From: Hofstenia miamia
Taxonomy: Eukaryota; Xenacoelomorpha; Acoela
Direction: 5' to 3'
Assembly (NCBI GenBank): GCA_004352715.1
Contig: SCFE01000098.1
Span: forward strand, 811,114-875,113
DNA: 64,000 nt
How positions within the stretch are numbered: position 1 is the stretch's first letter; the number at the start of each line of letters is the position of its first letter. The notes under the pieces are model-generated. The model ran no database searches. It worked only from the letters and a program-made list of their open reading frames with translations, and was not told where the DNA came from. This document shows, one piece after another, positions 23,698 through 36,146 of this stretch. Made by a program: the position numbers and the translations under genes.

Positions 23698-23988
23698 CTA
23701 AACAATGACCATTAAAAGTCGATTGCACAATACGTGAGCATAACACCATAATCTACGAAAGGAATGAGGCTAAAATCCATATTACATTGACAACAGTTCA
23801 CTGATCAATTTTGCCTATGAAACGATAGCATTTTTGCAGTAATTTTAATATGTATTTATTGGTAAAAATAATATATGTACAAGTTGCCTTTATGTTATAA
23901 AGAGTGAAATTTAGAAATAACTGTAGATTTTGAAGGGCGAATTAAATATTTGTTCAACAGACTTAATATTTTAGAAGGCACTACTAAC

Positions 23989-24149
23989 ATTTGAGTGTAT
24001 TCGTTTGTAGCCTCGACAGTATTTATCGATTTGACCAGTTGCGATACATAACCGGTAATACCAGTCTTCTTTCTCACGTGATGTCCTGCCGAATAAAAAT
24101 ATAGAAGTGTTTGATGGAGTCATTTCTTCATTTAACAACAAGCTCTCTC
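23989..24149 (-). CDS. TEX2: TEX2 exon 7: C-terminal helix of PH-like region
   Basis: The acceptor TTTAG is at 24150 and the donor GTTAGT at 23988. It encodes ESLLLNEEMTPSNTS, then IFLFGRTSREKEDWYYRL. The IxLFGRTxREKExW block is strongly conserved in TEX2 and is the last strand plus helix of the PH-like fold. A longer reading frame in another register overlaps it but is not the coding frame. Confidence 0.93.
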
Positions 24150-25290
24150 CTAAATGATGAACATAAGCTAGAATTTTGTATCTAAAACTATTTTTATATT
24201 TCTTTTAGAAAAAACCCCCAGCAACTATTTTATAGCGAGAATAGTTCTAGCAGACTAAGCCGTGAATTTCTGAAGATGCACTTAGCAAATAAATTATTTT
24301 AAGAAGCATTGGAAAAAGAAAGAAGCTTTTAGACTTTTATTTGATGAACATCATTAACGAAATAAATGTCATTCAACCATTTTGACAAGACAGTCTTCAA
24401 TTAGGATATTAGTGTCAAACGCACAAGTTTCCCTTGAAAAAATACATTTAAATAAATACTGTAAAAAAAACATGAGAAAGGCTAAAATTCACCCAACACT
24501 ATTACCTTTAGAAAAACTTCAGTTAACTATTGATGATATTTTAAATGCGAATAGGAAAACAGCTAAATTTAGATAGCACGCGTGAACAGTAGGGTGATGA
24601 GAAAATTTTATTATAACAAAAACCTGTGACAGCTACTTCCATGCCAAATAGACGAAAATGAAGTGTCTATTTTCCATGTGTATTATAGGTCTAATTCTAT
24701 ATTTGTTCATTCCCAAAGCCCAATATGTTTAGCTAACTATAATTATTGAATATTTTCACGTCTTTTATTGATTAAGCTTAAGATAACATAGCATGGTGCT
24801 GCATTTCCCTACTACATGTTGACACATTTATTCTCTTTTAAAAAATACTCAATTCGACTTTCAGTGCCTCAAGCTTCTCACACTGAGGCTATCTGAAGAA
24901 ATCCAAGAGAATATGGACCTACAGCATCTTCTTTTTTAAGGTATAAACTAAACTAATGTATTAGATAGCTATCACAACCTATGTGACAAATATAAAAACA
25001 TCAAAAATTCAAAAAGAACACATAGTAGCAAAGGAAATTATTGAATTGTGGAATGAAAGTATCAATTTATTAACAGTTTCATTGCCCGGACCGGAGTACT
25101 GAAAAAAGTACATAACCTAATATAAGCACGGTATCAAATCAGAAAGTCTGGCAAAAAAATTGGACACCATTTATCAAGGAGTGAAAGAAAAATTGATTTC
25201 AAACCCACTAAAATCATGTTTCTGTCCATGAAGACCGGCATTTTTATGAATACCAAATAAATACTGAACAAAAGTAGGATTGCATCCACC

Positions 25291-25810
25291 AAGGCCTACT
25301 GTAATCAAGGCCTGGCGATTTGATGCAACAACTCATTATTTTAAGTAACCAAATCAAAGAATTAGCTATTGTACACATCTATGCACCTTTTGGAGCAACT
25401 TGCTTCTTTGAAAATTGCAAAAACCACCTTCAAATATAATGAGGCCATTAACAATAAACAATCATCTTTCTGCATATCAAAATTTATGATTTGATGCCAT
25501 AAAAATCAGCGAATATAGATATAAACAAGCAGAAATGTGGCGCTAACCTTTTTACTTTGAGATGAGACATTTCTAGAAATTTAACTTACTTCTTTTCTTG
25601 TGAAAATCTTTAATTGTTTGATGAACCCTTTTTTTGTTGCCAAGCAAATGCAATGGTTGTAACTCTACAAATTTGATGGGAACTTGTTATATTCCTTGTA
25701 TTGCATATTTGGACAAAAATTTTCACTAATTCCCTACTTTTAAGAGTATTTATTGCTACTTTTCGTTTTTTGTACTGCAAATCGCCAGCGCCGTGATTAA
25801 AGTAGGCCTT
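25291..25810. mobile_element. 520-bp Mutator-like MITE with 9-bp target duplication
   Basis: The ends are inverted copies over about 32 bp: AAGGCCTACTGTAATCAAGG on the left and AAGGCCTACTTTAATCACGG on the right, both continuing to a TGGCGATTTG block. The exact 9-bp direct repeat GCATCCACC flanks them (25282-25290 and 25811-25819). A 9-bp duplication is characteristic of Mutator-like elements. No transposase is visible. A minus-strand open frame inside it (25610-25852) spills past the end and is probably incidental. Confidence 0.82.
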
Positions 25811-26599
25811 GCATCCACCCAAGCTAAAGTAACAGTCAAAAGATCTGAACATGGAAAAAACAAATTCTCAGGTATCAAGTATAGGTTTGGAAGTTGACAA
25901 ATATGCCTCAATCTTCACAACGCAACGAAAGCAAAAAATATACACTTTAAAATTCCTGTTTGTAACGAATTGTATTAAAGCATAGAAGGAACAAAATAAT
26001 TGGTGATTTTATTGAAGATGCTCCTTTGCAATACAGGATTTGGTGCGCCAAGAAAAAGGTATACTCTGAGTCAAAACAAATATTACAACACAATATTGTA
26101 CGGAATAGGTGATTCGGTAATTATTGAAATCATTTCAATAACTACCATATATGAATAATTTATTCAGTTAGTTGGAAACAGAAAAAATAAAAAATCGTTT
26201 AATAAAAGTTTGTAAGAATTCCAAGAACGGTATTTTCGTAATACGCAGCCCTACTACGAATCTTAGTGTCAAGCCCAACAGAAACGATTTTTCAGCTGAC
26301 AACATACTATTACTAATACTGCTTCGACTGTTACTAGAAGAAGCCAGGTAGTTTCAAGGCATTATGATAAAAAACCTCGAGATGGCATAATGAGATAACG
26401 TAAGTTGGAAAGATTGTCGTACAGTTAAACATTTCTCAGAATTTTATATTAGATGAAGACCTTGCTAATGCATTTAATATTTTTTTCCTGAAAATATTGA
26501 ATAGATACGTCATCCGATTGATGAAGTTGATATTCAATTTGTAGGAATTATAGCAGTAAGTTCCCAATGTGAGAAAACCTCGTAGCTAGACATATATTG

Positions 26600-27797
26600 G
26601 GTGTCACACCTTACTAAGATTTAATACTTTTAAAGCTTTAGTAGTTGCGCAGATTTAAAAGAACCCATGTGCTAGTCTAGAAGATGTTTCAAATTATCTT
26701 CCTGTTCCTTCTGTAGCTATTTTCGCAAAGTAACATCATTGCTAAACAGGAAGGTCATTCAACTGATACAATTCTGACAAGGCTTCAAGAAAATACTACA
26801 CGTACTTTAATTCAAAGAAAATCGATGATCGTAATACTTTTTAACAAAATAGTTCAAGGGCTCCTCTTCTTCGGTGAGATAATCGATGGTTGAGATTAAG
26901 CAAGTTGGGCAGCAAGGATCCAAACTATTTCCTACAATTTCCGAAATGTATACAATACCTTTTATTAGACTTCCGAATGAACTAGGTGCTAATTACTACA
27001 TCAATGCAGACGATGGATATTCAGCTGCCTTTGAAGTTGTCACAACAATTTCTCTTACAGCAGAAAATATCCACTATATCACAAGATGTATCAAGTATAT
27101 GTGCAGCAAGCTAAAATTGAATCTCAATCCATACAATTTCTAGGTGATATATATTCATGGGAAATCGCATCTTCGGATCTATTAAGCGTTTGTTTAGTAG
27201 ATGATTTCAGAATCTACTCAAATCTTTGGGGTTGATATATGTAGATTCTAAATGGACAATAAAAAATCGTGTCAATCAGGTAAGCGGAATTTGCTGGGGA
27301 TGCTCTGAAAAAATAACCAATGCTTCTTCCATCGCTCAATTGTAATCCAACTCACACTCTGGTGCAGTCTACAATAATATCTTACATAAACTACGCCAAC
27401 TCAATGCTCTACAATATTTGAAAGTGGCTATTGCTCAAACTACAACGTGTTCAGAATGCTGTAGCCAGGTCAATTTATAAACATCATTTCCGCACATAAA
27501 AAACGCCCTTTCCTATAGCCCAGTGAGCCAAGATTAAAATTCTAGCTGCAATTCAAAAATGTATATATGGAAATGCGCCAATATACTTAAAACAGGTTTT
27601 TAATATTTCTGACAAACATGATTCTATAGAACTGCATCAGCATTTTGAGACCATATTTTTGCAATGCCCTACCATATCAAATTAGAAAAAATGCAATTTA
27701 ATTCAAACAGAAATTTAAGAATCATTTACGGACAACTTTCATTTCAAATGTAGAATCGGTCAAACATTTTTGCGCACATTTTGAACGCTAACAGTTA
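26600..27797 (+). pseudogene. CR1/L2-like LINE reverse transcriptase relic
   Basis: Plus-strand fragments follow the order of a non-LTR reverse transcriptase: GHSTDTILTRLQENTTRTLI (26755-26815), NADDGYSAAFEVVTT with the catalytic ADD box (about 27003), CSKLKLNLNPYNF, DSKWTIKNRVNQ, a LQRVQNAVARS-like block in broken frames, and ILAAIQKCIYGNAPIYLKQV. Every part carries stops or frame changes. It lies in TEX2 intron 6, antisense to the gene. Confidence 0.78.
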
Positions 27798-30077
27798 AAC
27801 ATTATCGCAAAAAAACTCTTTCCATGATTTTGCAAAAATGCAGAATCAAAGATTTATTATCTCCAACATATATACATATAGTTCCGTTTTTTATGAAAAT
27901 TTGGCTATTTTCTGAAAAATAGTTAATAGCGAATTTAGAAAAAAATACTGATTTTCAGTCGCAGCAACTTGTTTTGCAATAATTTTTAGCTACTCGCGTC
28001 CTATAAGTGTGAAAAAATGTATTTACAAATTTAAACAATCGGCCAACTACCAAAATTGGAGAAAGTATATGAGAAATTTGTGTGGAGTCAATTAGAATTT
28101 TTAGATTAGGTCTATCAAGATTAACCCAAATTCTACTGGAATTTTTTCAATATCTGTGATGGCTTAACCAAATAATTTTTACACGCTTAAAACTCACGAA
28201 CTAATGAAGATATTTAAAAAAAACTGAAAATGCGTGATAACCTTTGACTTTGGGCACGGCGCGGCTGGACGGAACTCACGGTTTTTCTTCAGAAAACAAA
28301 ATATTTCAGGATAGTTGTTTTTTCCATGGGCATTCAATCGCCTCATTTGAAAATTTGAAAAATTTTATAATTATAGGATTTCTCATTGAAAAAAAATTCT
28401 TATTTGCATAAAATTCAGCATTAATCTTCATTATTGAAATATTGAAATAGCGAGCCCAATCCCGCAAATGTGTCCATGCAAAAGGCATTCAATATTTCCT
28501 AACAGGCTTCAATAAAATTGTTCAAAAATGTGGACAAATCGCTTTGTTACTTAAACTACTCAACACTAGTAGAAATAGGGTTATAATAAGACCAGGTCCG
28601 GTTTCAGGTTAGACTCGTTTTAAATCAAGTCTATATCAAAGCAGGATATAGTCAGGTTTTACTTTTACTGTATCCGTGTTGTTTGATCAATGGTAAAATC
28701 TTGGTAATTCAGAATAGTCTTGGTACCAATAGTATATTTAATTGCTTTCCTTCATTAAATATGTGAAATGTGTCATAGACTGGTTTAAAACATCAAAAAT
28801 AATCGACTAGGATAACATTATATAATTACTGTATTCTATCAATGGCAAATTTTTTGTTGATTTATGATGGGCTGTCAGATAATTATAGCGCAAACCTGTT
28901 TACCCAATGGCATTTTTTCTCCACTTTCCAATAAATCAAAATTGTGCTAGTGTAATTATTTATCAAATGGCGTCTTAAATAACATCAATATATTACTATG
29001 GTTGAATGGTTAGCTGAAGCCTGAAAATATTTATTAGAATAATTTTAGAACATGTCAATACCTAAATCCATGTTTGCATTCAGATACTGTGTCAAGTGAA
29101 CTCATCTCTGAGACATGTGGATAATGATTAGTAAATAGGCCTTAAAATAAGTACACAACACAAACTGAAAATTTTTTCAAAATTATGGTCCATATTTCTG
29201 GTAAAAAATATTGAAACACCATTACAATGTTCATAAATCAATTATTTAAATAATTTTGCCCTTTAAAGTTTGCACTTCGTAACCATACGTATAGATAATA
29301 AATAGTGATGCCATATATAGACATAGTAAACAGTAAACCAAGTACCAATTTCCAATGCGTTCGACTATTGTTTATTTTCAATGCAATCATATACTAATTC
29401 ATAAAGGTAGCGTTCTAATATTTGACGAATTTTGCTTGGTTTAAAAATTTGCTCAAGCCCCACCTAATTTTGATTTTTATCAATTTCATGTGTGTGTTTG
29501 TCAGAGTTGGAATTGGGTTGAGAGTAAAGTTGGGTAGGGCTGGGCTTGGCCCTAATGTTTTAATTGGTATTTGAAGTACAAGAAAAAGTTCACTTGAAAA
29601 CTTAAGCTTTGCAAATAACAAAAACATTCTCTTGAAATTTAATCATCTCTGCATTGATGGCTGGTGCAATATTTCTAACATCTAAATTTTGTCTGCTACA
29701 AGCACAGAGTGTTTCTGAAAACTCCCACTTACTTTTTGCTAATGTAAGTTGATGTAAATTGGCAGAGAATTGTAGTAATTGAATATACGAGAACTGATTG
29801 CAATCCTGGTAATAATTAGTAGTGGTAATACTTATATTACTAAATTCGTGGTGGTGTAAGAACAACTTATGAAACGTTGCATATATGATACCTTGGCGAT
29901 AGGGCATAATACTCAGAATGGGTTTGCAATATTTTAAAGGGTGGTTACTTCCAAAAATAGAATTATTATTATAATGACTCTAAATACCAATATTTTTTCA
30001 CCTACTGATATTCAGACCACCTCAGTATGTTTAGCGATTTAAAGATTTATATCAAAAATACAAACATATCTAAATTT
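27798..30077. other. TEX2 intron 6 continued, no clear feature
   Basis: AT-rich sequence. A 101-codon minus-strand open frame at 29602-29907 has no recognisable motif and no matching splice sites. Confidence 0.35.
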
Positions 30078-30551
30078 ACTACCTCTTATTTTAAGGGACA
30101 TATTGCTTAGATATGCAGCAAAGTATTGTTTTTCTTAAAACATTACATAAATTGTTGTAGTAAAAAAATTAACAACGTTTTAAATGAAATTCGTGTAAAA
30201 ACTTGTTAATTTTTTTAGTGAAACTTCTGTCGTCTTGTATCATAGAACGTGTAAAAACATATATAAATCAAAATAAACGCCAATTTCATTTTCATATAGA
30301 AAAAATTTTTAAGGACTACCTCTTATTTTAAGGGACATATTGCTTAGATATGCAGCAAAGTATTGTTTTTCTTAAAACATTACATAAATTGTTGTAGTAA
30401 AAAAATTAACAACGTTTTAAATGAAATTCGTGTAAAAACTTGTTAATTTTTTTAGTGAAACTTCTGTCGTCTTGTATCATAGAACGTGTAAAAACATATA
30501 TAAATCAAAATAAACGCCAATTTCATTTTCATATAGAAAAAATTTTTAAGA
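30078..30551 (+). repeat. 237-bp perfect tandem duplication
   Basis: Positions 30078-30314 are repeated at 30315-30551 with no difference I can see by eye. There is no N between the copies. It is either a very recent duplication or an assembly join error. Confidence 0.85.
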
Positions 30552-31339
30552 AATGTTTGGACAAAAAAGTAGCAGAATATAAATGCTTTTGTTGTGATTC
30601 CCTTTTGGAGATTAAACATTGATAAATCGTTGTCAGCTATGCCAACAAAAAGCGGAGACAAACCTCATTTACATTGTGCAATCTGCTTTCAGATTTTATT
30701 ATTCTATGAGATGAAAGCGTTTAACAATTTTAGGAAGAAACCAACAAAAAGTTAAAAAACTTCTAAGCAATTTAAAATAATTTAGAAAATTTTTGTCTTC
30801 ATTGGTAACATTTGTGAAAATGCACATTCAATACTATTTGGTAGCAATTTACTGGAGGGGCTCACATCTGCTCCAGGAAGGGTTCAACTGCTGAGCTACC
30901 AGGCCTACGGCCCTGTCTGACACGCTTATTGTAGTAAGGTAACAACGCATTGTGAAGTTCAACAGAATTGAATTAGCATTGTTGACGGACTAAAACTTAC
31001 CCATATGCATAGGCACATTGTCAATAAACTACGAAAATCATCCAATGAAATTCATAGTGTAGTGTTTAATGGCCTCTATGATGCAAAGGCCACTATCAGT
31101 GGTGTAAAAGAAAAATAATTTTGGCCAAGTAGTTGATATTTTGAAATTGGTCGGGCTTGGCTAGGGACTAAGTTGTATTGGGCTTGGGGCTAAAAAATCG
31201 GTGTTTGTTAAAACTGGGAAACAATACAAGAGAAACTTATTTTTATAAAAAACAAGTAGGACAGGTAAATGTGCAAAAATTCAAGTAGCATAATTTTTAA
31301 ATATGAATTACCTGTAGACTCAAAAGATGAAACACTTAC

Positions 31340-31454
31340 CGAAAAAATCTTTTTCTAGTGACGAAACATCGTCGCGTACTGGAAATGTGATCTTGATTGG
31401 ATACTTTCGAGAAAATTGCCTTTTATCAATTATACCATGGGGGACTAGCTCCAC
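31340..31454 (-). CDS. TEX2: TEX2 exon 6: PH-like region
   Basis: The acceptor is at 31455 (TTAG) and the donor GTAAGT at 31339. It encodes VELVPHGIIDKRQFSRKYPI and ITFPVRDDVSSLEKDFFG. The KxxWxxKYPI-like block matches the PH-like region of TEX2, with phenylalanine in place of the usual tryptophan. It leaves in phase 1, which exon 7 completes with two bases. Confidence 0.93.
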
Positions 31455-31933
31455 CTAAGAACAAAAGTAATTTTCTAAAAAATGAATTTAAACGTTAAGT
31501 AATTAATACAACGCTAAGGAACGTATTCTTAGTATTGACTAAATTTTAATCATGAGCTCAGAAAATTGGAACGCTAAAAGGATTTTATAGATTGTTAGAT
31601 ATAGTATATAACTACAGTCGATTTCGCCTAATCGAAAATCGGGTTTTGGAACATTTCGTTTAATCAATTAGGAAATCAAAACTTCTCGTTTCAAATTGCA
31701 TTTAAGCCATTTTCGGTTACTAGAACATTTGGAGATTAGAATATTTTGGTCACTAATAGCGAAGATAAATGTAGACACCCCTGAGCACAATTTGAATAGG
31801 GCCTATAATAGCTAACTTTCAAATAATTAGTCAAATAACAATGAACAAGAAGGAATTTGAAGATTAGAGACAGTGGACAGCGTCGGGCCCGTGTATTAAA
31901 CAGTGAGATAATATGGTGAATGAAGAAAGTTAC

Positions 31934-32140
31934 CTTTGCACCTGCCATGTTAAAAAACCGCTGATTGACAAAAATTTGCATATCTCCGCTAATTTCATCG
32001 AGATAAGAAGCCTTTTTAGACATTTCTCTTTTCGGTGTCTGCAACCTGAGTTTGTGTCCCTCCAACCGGATAAAAACCGTGTGAAGCTGACTGATATGAA
32101 ACCGTTCACTACTATAATCACTCATCTCGTTCATGTAACC
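31934..32140 (-). CDS. TEX2: TEX2 exon 5: start of PH-like region
   Basis: The acceptor TTTAG is at 32141 and the donor GTAACT at 31933; 69 codons, phase 0 on both ends. It encodes GYMNEMSDYSSERFHISQLH, then FIRLEGHKLRLQTPKREMSK and FVNQRFFNM. This matches the GWMNE and VRLEGxxLRLSxPxxN blocks that begin the PH-like region in vertebrate TEX2. Confidence 0.95.
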
Positions 32141-33921
32141 CTAAAATATCGCAATTTATTTTCATATATTTTCAAAGTATGAGTGTATATATATAATATA
32201 TAATAAAAATATAATATATAATAAAATATAATATTTTTTAGAGCACCAATCTCAAATCCTCTAATAGCAATCTGCAATATTACCTCATTAGGCTGACCCT
32301 ATATATATATATATATATATATATTCGAACTTGGACTACCAAAAATTGATCAAAACGTACAATAACCTCCATATGCAGTCCACTTGTTACGTAATTTTTG
32401 TCTTTCATAACAAATACGAACCAAATGTAGTATATGTATAGTATAGGGACTTACATGCGTATCTAACTGTTTCCATAGATAACTGTAGAGGGTGTAGGGT
32501 ATATGAGTTATAATAAACAAATAATTCTTTTATCATTGTTAATATTCATTATTACTACTCTATTACTAGTGGTATTAAATAATGGGCCTAAATACACATT
32601 GTACATGAAAGAAATTGCATTTCTTCTATAACTACATACATCTGCAGAATAAATGTGATCTTATTGATATAATAGTATCAGAATTATTTCACTTCAGCAG
32701 ACGTACATGTCCACTTATAGAGGTTTTGCTATATATATATATATATATACATATCCCTTAAATATTTTGCATGAAGGTAGTGACTATTAAAAGACTACGT
32801 CCTACAAAAATTCAGGAATTTATGNNNNNNNNNNNNNNNNNNNNNNNNNNNNNNNNNNNNNNNNNNNNNNNNNNNNNNNNNNNNNNNNNNNNNNNNNNNN
32901 NNNNNNNNNNNNNNNNNNNNNNNNNNNNNNNNNNNNNNNNNNNNNNNNNNNNNNNNNNNNNNNNNNNNNNNNNNNNNNNNNNNNNNNNNNNNNNNNNNNN
33001 NNNNNNNNNNNNNNNNNNNNNNNNNNNNNNNNNNNNNNNNNNNNNNNNNNNNNNNNNNNNNNNNNNNNNNNNNNNNNNNNNNNNNNNNNNNNNNNNNNNN
33101 NNNNNNNNNNNNNNNNNNNNNNNNNNNNNNNNNNNNNNNNNNNNNNNNNNNNNNNNNNNNNNNNNNNNNNNNNNNNNNNNNNNNNNNNNNNNNNNNNNNN
33201 NNNNNNNNNNNNNNNNNNNNNNNNNNNNNNNNNNNNNNNNNNNNNNNNNNNNNNNNNNNNNNNNNNNNNNNNNNNNNNNNNNNNNNNNNNNNNNNNNNNN
33301 NNNNNNNNNNNNNNNNNNNNNNNNNNNNNNNNNNNNNNNNNNNNNNNNNNNNNNNNNNNNNNNNNNNNNNNNNNNNNNNNNNNNNNNNNNNNNNNNNNNN
33401 NNNNNNNNNNNNNNNNNNNNNNNNNNNNNNNNNNNNNNNNNNNNNNNNNNNNNNNNNNNNNNNNNNNNNNNNNNNNNNNNNNNNNNNNNNNNNNNNNNNN
33501 NNNNNNNNNNNNNNNNNNNNNNNNNNNNNNNNNNNNNNNNNNNNNNNNNNNNNNNNNNNNNNNNNNNNNNNNNNNNNNNNNNNNNNNNNNCGCTCTAAAT
33601 GCATTTATAACAGATTAACAAAAAGCTTCAGTTAAAACAACTTGTAAATTCGACTTTTAGTTTATACAACTTAAATCTACTAGGTTTCTGTTTTAGAAAA
33701 ATTCCAGAATCACAGGACGGCCACTTTCAAATTAAACTCAAAATACAAACCAACATCGTTCAATTTAATAGCAACAAATCTATAGAAGTAGACCGAATCA
33801 CATTTAATGAGGTCTTTTTACATGAAATCAACTCAATGAAACATTTGCACTGGAAGGATCAATCCATAATAATACATTCTTAATGAAGCATGGTTTATAA
33901 TGACATAATATTGTTATTTAC
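32141..33921. other. TEX2 intron 4 with TA microsatellites and a 766-base gap
   Basis: TA runs occur at about 32301-32325 and 32731-32750. N fills 32825-33590. Since exons 4 and 5 join in phase 0, an extra exon of 3n bases could hide in the gap, but the protein is continuous here with known TEX2. Confidence 0.6.
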
Positions 33922-34185
33922 GCACTGGTAGATAATGTTGTTTTCAGGCGGTGAAGATGGCGAAGATTCTGTGAGCGTTGCACTTGTGGAACGATTTCTT
34001 GGAGGAGCATTCTTGTATGTGGGTTCACGATCGTATTCTAACTTACGGTGATTGAGATTATCATAAATCACGGCTTTGGCAACTGATTCCCTGGGCGTCA
34101 AACGTGGTTTTTGCAAGCGCATTTGGTGGTTATCGGAAGCTGTGAAGCTATCAAGTGAAGATAGAATGTCCTCGACACCATCCGA
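33922..34185 (-). CDS. TEX2: TEX2 exon 4: pre-PH linker
   Basis: The acceptor TTTAG is at 34186 and the donor GTAAAT at 33921; 88 codons, phase 0 on both ends. It encodes SDGVEDILSSLDSF, then a basic stretch (RLQKPRLTPRESVAKAVIYD) and a Ser/Pro-rich part ending in ENNIIYQC, which leads directly into GYMNE of exon 5. In vertebrate TEX2 the membrane hairpin precedes the corresponding basic linker. No hydrophobic helices occur here. Confidence 0.88.
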
Positions 34186-35042
34186 CTAAATTAGGATTCC
34201 ATAATTCAATTAAAATAGGTATAAGACAGAATTTTAATTAAATGGATTCGTATTTGTTCAAAACGAAATGGATGTTCAGTTGCATGGAACTACTATTGAT
34301 TTATTAAAGAAAATATCAGTGTATTCAAAAGCTATTTTTAACCCACGTAATGAAACCAGTCTATAAAAAATTCAAACTGCTCATCAAAGTTTTTATGCCT
34401 TACTTCAATCAATCATCAAAAAATGGCAAAATTTACATTAAAGTAGCAATAATAATTGACAATCAAATATTATTAGTACAAAAGTGCATTACAATAGAGC
34501 AATTTTTGAGAACACTGTTAAAAATTAAATTAAAAATGTATAACAGGACTATGCTATTTCTCAAATGATTCCATGTTAAAACACGTTTGGTCATTAAAAC
34601 ATAAAAGTTTCCGTATTGCACTAAGCAAATAATTGTTACTTAGGCGATTGAAAAAGCATCAGAACAACCCTTATTATGGAACAATTGTGCCACATCTGCT
34701 GATAAAAATGGTGTAAGCTTTACTTCATTTAAAATGATGCATAATTTTGTAATATTTGAATATGATAATTATTTTATTTAGAGAGGATTATCTTGTAAAT
34801 GCGTTTGCCTCGAATTAGTAAACTCGATGTTTAGACTAGGGCTATCGCGATTAATCGATTAATCAATCGGTGAAATTTTAATCGATTAGGATTTTGATAA
34901 CCGATTAATCGTTATTGTGTGAGGTGTTTATCATGCGCGTGTAAATGCATGATTTGTCGACGGCCAATTGCATTTCAGATGTAATAGTTGTGACTCATTC
35001 CACTGCATGCTTACGCATTAGTATTGCGTAAAGCGACATAAT

Positions 35043-35148
35043 CCCGGCTAAATCAGATGCTTGGGAATTCTTTGACAAATCTAACGACAGGAAGACAGTG
35101 ACATGTAAGCAGTGCGTTGTTGTGTTTCCATTTCACGGTACAACATCA
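35043..35148 (+). pseudogene. BED zinc finger of the outer hAT transposase, interrupted
   Basis: The frame reads SDAWEFFDKSNDRKTVTCKQC and VVVFPFHGTTS, giving the CxxC half of a BED finger. The inner hAT element was inserted here. The rest, with the HLLNKH histidines, resumes at 36019 beyond the target duplication. Confidence 0.8.
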
Positions 35149-36010
35149 CAGGGATTGGAAATTATTTATTGCAAAAAAATAATTGGCAATAAAATAATTG
35201 CAATTATTTATTTTTGGCTTTCAAAAATAACAATTATTTATTTTTCCAAAAATATTATTTTAACAATTATTGAAAATTATTTTTCGAAAAATTTTTGAAA
35301 CTTAAGAAGCAAAAATATAAATAATTTAACATATGTTAGATATGAGACTGAATTTCCAATACTGTATATGCACTGTTCATCTAATAGCTAATTTTAATTA
35401 TGCTGTGTGTTGATGAGCTAACAGCAACACGTGTTCATATTGAGTCTTTACATATGGCGATGCTTGATTCGTCGTTTGTAATTGGTAATTAAGTTACCCA
35501 ACGCGCTCCTTGTTGTTTTCTCTCTTGTTACTCTTATCTTACTTTATCTCACACATACATGGTTATCACAAATAAAACATTTGTTGATTCTTATTTTATG
35601 AAAATTGCAGGAGTATTTAAATGCAAATGCGGTCGTATGCGCAAGCAAAAGAAAAATTCTGGATATGCGAACTTGCTCACTCACATTCATAATGATTATC
35701 CTGAACATATAAGCACCACATAATGGAAAATAACATGATCATTAGCAGTGCTGGTGGAAGCGTGGGAAAAATAGTATCGTGGAAGGCCAACAATATTTAT
35801 TATTAGATTGATTGGATTGTAAGGCCGCGAGTTTTCTTTTGCAGATTCTGATTTGGTCAAAAAGTACACGAATTTGGAAAAACTTTACAAACGTACCATA
35901 TGGGTTCAACAATAATTCCATTAATTGCAATTTTATTTTATCGATTTTTCAATAACAATAATTTATTGTTACCTAACAATAATATTTAAATTATTTATTT
36001 CCAATCCCTG
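35149..36010 (+). mobile_element. 862-bp inner hAT element inserted in the BED finger
   Basis: The ends CAGGGATTGGAAATTATTTA and inverted CAGGGATTGGAAATAAATAA are flanked by an exact 8-bp repeat CAACATCA (35141-35148 and 36011-36018). The size and lack of a transposase core mark it as non-autonomous, but it keeps one BED-like exon. Confidence 0.92.
35613..35723 (+). pseudogene. BED-like zinc finger exon of the inner hAT element
   Basis: After a TTGCAG acceptor-like site the frame reads VFKCKCGRMRKQKKNSGYAN, then LLTHIHNDYPEHI and a stop. The C-x-C, SGYxNLLxH and following histidine fit a BED-type DNA-binding finger of hAT transposases. No transposase core follows. Confidence 0.75.
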
Positions 36011-36146
36011 CAACATCAACAACGCCGTCACACTTGCTGAACAAGCATTTTCAACTTTATGCCACAGAAAGAGGAAAGCAACAGGGCAGGGGCCTGTGTA
36101 GAAAAAACTTACTTATGTCTCATCGAAATGTCCGCAAGCAACTTAA

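Noticed and set aside
23895-24077. 60-codon minus-strand frame starting MRKKTGITGYVSQL
   Set aside because: It overlaps TEX2 exon 7 in the wrong register. The correct frame gives the conserved FLFGRTSREKEDW block.
25610-25852. 80-codon minus-strand frame crossing the end of the Mutator-like MITE
   Set aside because: It runs from intron sequence through the terminal repeat into the element, so it is unlikely to be coding.
29450-31200. Possible element bounded by CAAGCCCCAC and GGGCTTGGGGC
   Set aside because: The inverted similarity is short and no target duplication was found.
32771-33604. Frames of about 270 codons across the 766-base gap
   Set aside because: They consist of N with no supporting sequence.
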